The translations under genes and the position numbers were made by a program. A stretch of DNA of 64,000 bases from Polaribacter sp. SA4-12 (GTDB lineage Bacteria > Bacteroidota > Bacteroidia > Flavobacteriales > Flavobacteriaceae), in assembly GCF_002163675.1 (NCBI RefSeq), contig NZ_CP019334.1, positions 1,126,001 through 1,190,000 of the forward strand, written 5' to 3'. Below the pieces are notes generated by a model, which was not told the origin of the DNA, searched no databases, and saw only the letters and a list, made by a program, of their open reading frames with translations. Below, in pieces: positions 58,718 through 64,000 of the stretch (position 1 is its first letter; each line of letters opens with the position of its first letter).

Positions 58718-58725
58718 TAATTTTG
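58718..58725 (+). promoter_or_regulatory. -7 element of the TonB-dependent receptor operon
   Basis: TAATTTTG matches the consensus, with a predicted leader of about 60 nt. An A/T-rich inverted repeat (AATTTTAA/TTAAAATT) lies just upstream, around 58687-58710. Confidence 0.5.
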
Positions 58726-58791
58726 TTTATCTAAATCAATAAATATCTAAACAAAACATTTAGTTATTAAAATTATAAAAAAGACAAAAGA

Positions 58792-61170
58792 ATGCTTCAT
58801 TTTAAAAAAATTCTGTCATTATTATTCTTAATCAGTTTTACTGCATTCAGTCAGGAAAAACAAACGATTAGCGGAACAATTTATGACGATAGTAATAATG
58901 AAACTTTAATAGGAGTTTCCATTTACTTTCCAGATTTAAACATAGGAACTACTACAAATGAATACGGATTCTATTCTGTTACATTGCCAGAAGGAACTTA
59001 CAAAATACAGTTAAGCTACTTAGGTTATGCTACCATTATTGAAACAATCGACCTACAAGAAAAGCTATCAAAAAACTTTAAATTGAAAGAGGAAGCAGAA
59101 AGTTTAGATGAAATTCTCATAGAAGCTAATATCGAAAACTTAAATGTTAGAACACCTCAAATGAGTGTGAACAAACTAACATCAGCATCTATTAAACAAA
59201 TCCCTGTAGTTCTTGGTGAAGCAGATATTATTAAGTCTCTAATTTTACTTCCTGGTGTTACAAGTGCCGGTGAGGGTGCTTCTGGCTTTAATGTAAGAGG
59301 TGGTGCAGCAGACCAAAATCTAATTTTATTAGATGAAGCAATTGTTTTTAACTCTTCACACTTATTCGGGTTCTTCTCCGTTTTTAATCCTGATGTAATA
59401 AAAAATGTAAAATTGTATAAAGGTGGAATTCCTGCAAAATACGGAGGAAGATTGTCTTCTGTTTTAGATATTTATCAAAAAGAAGGAAATAGTAAAGAGC
59501 TTAATGTTACTGGTGGAATTGGCTTAGTTTCTTCAAGATTATTAATTGAAGGTCCAATAAAAAAAGAGAAAATTTCATTTTTAGTTGGTGGTAGATCTTC
59601 TTATGCTCATTTATTTTTACCGTTGTTTGATAATGACAACAAAGCTTATTTTTACGATTTAAACACTAAAGTAAATTATCGTGTTAACGATAGAAACAGC
59701 ATTTTCTTCTCTGGTTATTTTGGAAAAGATGTGTTTGGAATTAGTGATAATTTTGTAAATACATACGGAAATAAAGTTGGTAATTTACGTTGGAATCACC
59801 TGTTTTCAGACAAACTCTTCTCTAACTTATCTTTAATTTATTCTGATTATTTCTATGGATTAACCTTAGATTTTGTTGGTTTCGAATGGGATTCTGGAAT
59901 TACAAACTATAATATTAAATACGATTTTAAGCATTATTTGAGTAATAAAATTAAATTGAGTTATGGTGTTAACAATATCTACAGTAAATTTAATCCTGGA
60001 GAAATAAAGCCAAACAGAGACGATTCTGGAATTATTGCTGAGAAATTAACTGACAAATATGCCAACGAATTTGCTGCATACATTGATGCTGAACATAAAA
60101 TTAGTGATAAACTTCAATTACAATACGGTATTCGTTTTAGTAATTTTACAAGATTAGGGCAAGATGAATTAAATATGTACACAAATGATGAAGCTGTAAT
60201 CTATAATAGTGAATTCAAAAAGTATGAATCTGCAGATGCAATTGGTACAGAATCTTTTAAAAGAAGCAATGCTATTAGTAATTTCAACAACTTAGAACCA
60301 AGAGTTTCTGCTTCTTATCTTTTAGATAATAATACTTCTATAAAAGCCAGTTATAACAGAATGGCGCAGTACTTACATTTATTATCTAACACGGCTTCTC
60401 CTACTCCATTAGACGTTTGGGCGCCAAGTGGAAAATACATAAAACCACAATTATTAGATCAATATGCAATCGGTTATTTTAAATCTATAAAAGATGGAGA
60501 TTACTCTTTAGAAACTGAAGTTTTTTACAAAGATATTCAGAATAGAATCGATTATATAAATGGTGCAAATTTGGTAGCAAATAATGAAATTGAAACTGTA
60601 ATTTTAAATGGAAAAGCAAGAGCTTATGGTTTAGAAGTTTTATTGAAGAAAAATGAAGGGAAATTTAAAGGTTGGATAGCGTATACATTATCTAGATCTG
60701 AACAATTAACTGCAGGTAGAACAGCAAATGAACCAGGAATTAATAGCGGAGAATGGTACAACACTCCTTATGATAAAACCCACGATTTTTCTATAAATGC
60801 TAGTTATGAATTAAATGAAAAATGGAAATTCAATACAAATTTTGTTTTTCAAACTGGGCAACCGACAAACTATCCTGTTGGGCAATATGAAGTGCAAGGT
60901 TTAAACGTACCAATTTATGATGATAATAGAAGAAACGCTGATAGATTACCAACATATCACAGATTAGATATTTCTGCAACTTTAACTCCTAGAAAGAACA
61001 AAAACAGAAAATTACAAGGAGAATGGGTTTTTGGTATTTACAATTTGTACGGACGTCAAAATGCTGCTTCTATAAACTTTACACAAAACAGAGAAACCTA
61101 TAGAAACGAAGCTATTCAAACTTCTATTTTTGGAATGGTGCCTTCTGTTACTTATAATTTTAAATTTTAA
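58792..61170 (+). CDS. TonB-dependent receptor
   Basis: The 792-residue outer membrane transporter has a signal peptide (1-21), an N-terminal CarboxypepD-regulatory-like domain (about 24-105; ISGTIYDDSNNETLIGVSIY), a plug (about 115-225, with GEGASGFNVRGGAADQNLIL and FGFFSVFNPDVIKNVKLYKGG) and a 22-stranded barrel that ends in aromatic TYNFKF. It takes up an unknown ligand with TonB energy. The lipoprotein gene downstream starts 4 nt after its stop, so the two form a receptor-lipoprotein pair. Confidence 0.93.
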   Translation: MLHFKKILSLLFLISFTAFSQEKQTISGTIYDDSNNETLIGVSIYFPDLNIGTTTNEYGFYSVTLPEGTYKIQLSYLGYATIIETIDLQEKLSKNFKLKEEAESLDEILIEANIENLNVRTPQMSVNKLTSASIKQIPVVLGEADIIKSLILLPGVTSAGEGASGFNVRGGAADQNLILLDEAIVFNSSHLFGFFSVFNPDVIKNVKLYKGGIPAKYGGRLSSVLDIYQKEGNSKELNVTGGIGLVSSRLLIEGPIKKEKISFLVGGRSSYAHLFLPLFDNDNKAYFYDLNTKVNYRVNDRNSIFFSGYFGKDVFGISDNFVNTYGNKVGNLRWNHLFSDKLFSNLSLIYSDYFYGLTLDFVGFEWDSGITNYNIKYDFKHYLSNKIKLSYGVNNIYSKFNPGEIKPNRDDSGIIAEKLTDKYANEFAAYIDAEHKISDKLQLQYGIRFSNFTRLGQDELNMYTNDEAVIYNSEFKKYESADAIGTESFKRSNAISNFNNLEPRVSASYLLDNNTSIKASYNRMAQYLHLLSNTASPTPLDVWAPSGKYIKPQLLDQYAIGYFKSIKDGDYSLETEVFYKDIQNRIDYINGANLVANNEIETVILNGKARAYGLEVLLKKNEGKFKGWIAYTLSRSEQLTAGRTANEPGINSGEWYNTPYDKTHDFSINASYELNEKWKFNTNFVFQTGQPTNYPVGQYEVQGLNVPIYDDNRRNADRLPTYHRLDISATLTPRKNKNRKLQGEWVFGIYNLYGRQNAASINFTQNRETYRNEAIQTSIFGMVPSVTYNFKF

Positions 61171-61174
61171 ACCG

Positions 61175-62023
61175 ATGAAAAAGATCTATTTATTTCCAAT
61201 TTTAGCAATACTCTTTTTTACTAGTTGTGAAAAAGTAATAGATATTGATGTTCCTTCAATTGAACCTAAACTAATTATAGACGCTTCTTTTGAAGTATTG
61301 TTTGATGAAAACCCAGTAGTTACAAATACAATTGTAAAACTAAGTTTGTCTGCAGATTATTTTGAAGAAACGATACCAACTGTTTCTAATGCAACAGTTT
61401 TTTTAACAAACTTATCGAACGATAAAACTATTAACTTCTCTGAATCTAGCATTTTAGGCAATTATAAACCTAGTTTTGATCCAAACCTTACTTCAGAATT
61501 TTTACCAGAAGATAATATTGAATATGAATTAACTGTAATTTATAATAATGAAACCTATAAAGGAAAAGCGACAAAAGTAAAAGGAACAAAAATAAATAGT
61601 ATTATTCAAGGAGATGACACTTTATTTTCTGGTGATGAAATAGAATTAGAGGTTATATTTACTGATGATGGTTCTCTAGAAAATTATTACTTGTTTGATT
61701 TTAATAATCAGCAATTTGTATCTATAGAAGATCGCTATTTTAATGGTTCTGTATATCCTTTTTCCTTTTATTTAGATAGAGAAGAAGTAACTTTACCTTC
61801 TACTAGAACTGTAAGACTTTATGGTATAACTAAAGAATATTTTACTTATTTTAGAATATTACAAAATCAAAGTGGACAAAATTCTGGTGGACCTTTTCAA
61901 GCTGTACCTTCATCTTTATTAGGTAATATGATAAATACAACCAATGAAGATAATTTTCCTTTAGGATATTTTCATATTTCTGAAACGGACACTTTAACAA
62001 TAGAATTAGTGGAAAAAAACTAA
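61175..62023 (+). CDS. DUF4249-type outer membrane lipoprotein
   Basis: The start is the ATG at 61175, which gives a lipoprotein signal peptide MKKIYLFPILAILFFTSC with lipidated Cys18. The earlier in-frame ATG lies inside the receptor gene. The 282-residue product begins EKVIDIDVPSIEPKLIIDA, the hallmark of DUF4249 proteins, followed by beta-rich domains. Such proteins are encoded next to TonB-dependent receptors and probably serve as surface lids or ligand binders. Confidence 0.88.
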   Translation: MKKIYLFPILAILFFTSCEKVIDIDVPSIEPKLIIDASFEVLFDENPVVTNTIVKLSLSADYFEETIPTVSNATVFLTNLSNDKTINFSESSILGNYKPSFDPNLTSEFLPEDNIEYELTVIYNNETYKGKATKVKGTKINSIIQGDDTLFSGDEIELEVIFTDDGSLENYYLFDFNNQQFVSIEDRYFNGSVYPFSFYLDREEVTLPSTRTVRLYGITKEYFTYFRILQNQSGQNSGGPFQAVPSSLLGNMINTTNEDNFPLGYFHISETDTLTIELVEKN

Positions 62024-62046
62024 AATATCTTTATAAATTAACCTTT

Positions 62047-62122
62047 GCGTTAGGGATTGAAACGGCATCCTTTTTTTATTTTTCATAAAAAAAGATATAG
62101 TGTAAAGCCCGTTAAAACGCCC
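62047..62122 (+). repeat. Nested-hairpin intergenic element, copy 2 (short form)
   Basis: The 76-nt element runs from GCGTTAGGGATTGAAACGG to AAAGCCCGTTAAAACGCCC. Outer GCGTT/AACGC and inner AACGG/CCGTT pair, and an A/T hairpin (ATCCTTTTTTTAT against ATAAAAAAAGAT, one bulge, loop TTTTC) fills the centre. It shares both conserved ends with 8121-8277. It follows the lipoprotein gene by 23 nt and may also end that transcript. No other copy was noticed in the window. Confidence 0.75.
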
Positions 62123-62130
62123 AAAAGATA

Positions 62131-62163
62131 ATTGCAATTATAACATAGAATTCTGTATTTTTG
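62131..62163 (+). promoter_or_regulatory. Promoter of murQ, leaderless type
   Basis: ATTG (62131-62134), a 21-nt spacer and TATTTTTG (62156-62163). The ATG follows after only 4 nt. Confidence 0.7.
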
Positions 62164-62167
62164 AAAG

Positions 62168-62980
62168 ATGACTTTTATAAAAACTACAGAGCAAGATTCT
62201 AAATACAATCATCTAGAAAAGATGTCTGTATCTGAGCTATTAAGCAACATAAATAACGAAGACAAAACAGTGCCTTTAGCTGTAGAAAAATCTTTACCTC
62301 AAATTGAAGCTTTAACCGAACAAATTGTAAATAAATTACAAAACGGAGGAAGACTTTTCTATTTAGGTGCTGGTACTTCTGGTAGATTAGGTGTTGTGGA
62401 TGCTTCTGAATGTCCGCCAACTTTTGGTGTTCCTCATGAATTAGTTGTAGGTATTATTGCTGGTGGAGATATAGCAATTAGAAAAGCGGTTGAATTTGCA
62501 GAAGATTCTACAAATCAAGGTTGGTTAGATTTACAAGAACACAACATTACAGATAAAGATGTTGTTGTTGGTATTGCTGCTTCTGGTACAACTCCTTATG
62601 TGATTTCTGCATTAGAAAAATGTAATGAAAATGGTATTATTACAGGTTGTATTGCGTGTAATAAAAACAGTCCGTTAGCACAAGTTTCTAAATATCCAAT
62701 AGAAGTTATTGTTGGTCCAGAATTTGTTACAGGAAGCTCTAGAATGAAGGCAGGAACTGCACAGAAATTAGTTTTAAACATGCTTTCTACTGCTACAATG
62801 ATTCAGTTAGGAAAAATAAAAGGGAATAAAATGGTTGATATGCAGCTTTCTAACAATAAGTTGGTAGAAAGAGGGCAAAAAATGTTAGCTAAAGAATTAA
62901 ATATCGACTTAGCTGAAGCAAGTGAATTGTTAGTTCAGTTTGGAAACGTTAGAAATGCAATTAAAAATTATCAGAAATGA
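62168..62980 (+). CDS. murQ: N-acetylmuramic acid 6-phosphate etherase
   Basis: MurQ cleaves the lactyl ether of MurNAc-6-phosphate in peptidoglycan recycling. The 270 residues form a SIS domain (GGRLFYLGAGTSGRLGVVDA, VVGIAASGTTPYVISALEKC, and VTGSSRMKAGTAQKLVLNML) with the family's GVPHELVVGIIAGGD segment. The start fits the family, whose N-terminus reads LxxM near residues 16-19 before NNEDKTVPLAVE. It overlaps the next gene by 4 bases. Confidence 0.96.
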   Translation: MTFIKTTEQDSKYNHLEKMSVSELLSNINNEDKTVPLAVEKSLPQIEALTEQIVNKLQNGGRLFYLGAGTSGRLGVVDASECPPTFGVPHELVVGIIAGGDIAIRKAVEFAEDSTNQGWLDLQEHNITDKDVVVGIAASGTTPYVISALEKCNENGIITGCIACNKNSPLAQVSKYPIEVIVGPEFVTGSSRMKAGTAQKLVLNMLSTATMIQLGKIKGNKMVDMQLSNNKLVERGQKMLAKELNIDLAEASELLVQFGNVRNAIKNYQK

Positions 62981-63219
62981 GTACTAATCTAGATTTATTA
63001 GGAAAAGGATTAAAGTACTTAGGTCTTTTAGTTTTTCTTTTTTTTGCTTCACCAATAACTCTTACTATGGGGTTTAAGGCTTTAAAGAAGTTTGAAAATA
63101 CTCCTAAAGAATATATCTCTTATATTCTTTTATCGGTTGCAGTTTTTTTAATAATCTTCACTATTTATTTCGCTTTTAAAACCTTTCAAATATTACTAAA
63201 AGCACTTTTTAATAATTAA
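62977..63219 (+). CDS. Small two-helix membrane protein
   Basis: The 80-residue protein has two hydrophobic helices (about 13-33, 48-68) joined by a short basic loop (GFKALKKFENTPKEYISY). It appears to be a conserved flavobacterial family (I think of DUF6095, unverified). Its ATG overlaps the murQ stop (ATGA) and its own stop overlaps the next ATG, so three genes are translationally coupled. Confidence 0.8.
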   Translation: MSTNLDLLGKGLKYLGLLVFLFFASPITLTMGFKALKKFENTPKEYISYILLSVAVFLIIFTIYFAFKTFQILLKALFNN

Positions 63220-64000
63220 TGAGAATGCAAAATTCTGATGGAATCATTATCATACTATCATATCCTGATACAATTGTAAGACCTGCATATTGGGAACCTT
63301 CAAGTAAAATTTGGCCACTAATTGGTATTGGAGGTAAACATGCTGTACAAGCTGGTCATGCTGCATTATTATTGATAAAAAAAGAGCAATCTGAAATTAA
63401 TTATTTCGATTTTGGAAGATATATTACTACTTATGGAAATGGTCGGGTTCGCTGTAAAGAAACAGATCCTGATGTTTCTATATCGATAAAAGCTAAGTTT
63501 GAAGATGGGAAACTAATCAACTTAAAAGAAATTTTACTTTGGATAGAAAATCACCCAGAAAAAACACATGGTGATGGTAGATTAGTTGCAAGCATGCATG
63601 ATGAAATCGATTTTGAGAAAGCGAACGATTTTATCCATCAACTAATCGATGAAAAAGAAATTCCTTATGGAGCTTTTATAAAACTAGGAACTAATTGTGC
63701 AAGGTTTGTTACAGATACCATTATTGCTTCTTCAGTAAATAAAAAGATTGGTAAACAATTAAAAAAATCAAATTTTTTAACGCCTAGTCCTATTGGAAAT
63801 GTAATTAAGGGAACTACAAACAATAACATACATATAATTCACAATCAATCTTTTAATCACTATAAAAATAGATCTATAGTTAAAGAATATAAAGCTTCTT
63901 TTTTAAAAAAATTTGTAGGTGGACCTAACTTAATTGGAACAGAATTGCCTAATAAAAAAGTTTTCGAATTAGAAAACGGAACTTGGTTAGGTGGAATTGG
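63219..64000 (+). CDS. Probable permuted papain-like hydrolase, 5' part
   Basis: The gene runs off the right edge after 260 codons from the ATG at 63219. I see a His motif IGGKHAVQAGHAALLL (His47) followed much later by a Cys motif LGTNCARFVTD (Cys160). The order His before Cys is that of permuted NlpC/P60-like folds (YiiX/LRAT-like). No signal peptide is present. It overlaps the preceding membrane-protein gene by one base. The name DUF6695 comes to mind but is unverified. Context with murQ suggests cell-wall recycling; catalysis is inference. Confidence 0.7.
   Translation, partial: MRMQNSDGIIIILSYPDTIVRPAYWEPSSKIWPLIGIGGKHAVQAGHAALLLIKKEQSEINYFDFGRYITTYGNGRVRCKETDPDVSISIKAKFEDGKLINLKEILLWIENHPEKTHGDGRLVASMHDEIDFEKANDFIHQLIDEKEIPYGAFIKLGTNCARFVTDTIIASSVNKKIGKQLKKSNFLTPSPIGNVIKGTTNNNIHIIHNQSFNHYKNRSIVKEYKASFLKKFVGGPNLIGTELPNKKVFELENGTWLGGI

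Overview
This window looks like a stretch of chromosome from a marine-type member of the Flavobacteriaceae (Bacteroidota). I would place it near Polaribacter or Tenacibaculum but cannot fix the genus. The sequence is strongly AT-rich. Start codons lack Shine-Dalgarno sequences. Many genes are preceded by the Bacteroidota -7 element TAnnTTTG. There is a secreted nuclease with a type IX secretion C-terminal sorting domain, a TonB-dependent receptor paired with a DUF4249-type lipoprotein, a TTG-started ECF sigma operon and the monomeric form of isocitrate dehydrogenase. I see no prophage, insertion sequence or CRISPR array. Most of the window is housekeeping with small accessory patches.

Layout. 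1-8 kb: the end of an rRNA m5C methyltransferase gene, a secreted endonuclease I, purL and a ThrE-type exporter. 8-9.4 kb: a repeated nested-hairpin element, an AraC-type regulator, and a likely 26-codon gene missed by ordinary gene calling that shares the regulator's promoter/operator sequence. 9.5-18.5 kb: pyruvate phosphate dikinase, a secreted undecapeptide-repeat solenoid, a decayed gene remnant, an acyl-CoA ligase and a large Upf1-like helicase. 18.9-31.7 kb: a small outer membrane barrel, a Ser-Pro-Arg tRNA operon, a 7TM-HD (PgpH-like) phosphodiesterase, thiolase, an NlpC/P60 hydrolase, a TPR protein with gyrA, clpC and a NYN-domain protein.

31.7-35 kb holds the most interesting cassette. 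Four tightly packed genes encode a coiled-coil protein, a protein with a possible roadblock/longin-like half, a Ras-like small GTPase without the usual catalytic glutamine, and a cytoplasmic hybrid histidine kinase. It looks like a signalling module joining GTPase and phosphorelay. 35-43 kb: an MBL hydrolase, a conserved Bacteroidota protein of unknown function, the ECF sigma/anti-sigma-like/periplasmic trio, two small conserved proteins, and a minus-strand run idi-queD-kdsB-HAD-CAT-like. 43-52 kb: a cyclophilin lipoprotein, prfC, a barrel-like protein with three internal repeats, a cyclophilin-FKBP fusion, a secreted TonB-C-like protein, trmD, a GT39-like glycosyltransferase and rplS.

52-64 kb: icd, an adaptor/permease/TolC export operon with no ATPase gene beside it, a TonB-dependent receptor with a DUF4249-type lipoprotein, a second copy of the nested-hairpin element, then murQ, a small membrane protein and the start of a gene whose His and Cys motifs suggest a permuted papain-like hydrolase. 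Six genes have their start codon only 4-7 nt after the -7 element, which predicts leaderless or nearly leaderless mRNAs.
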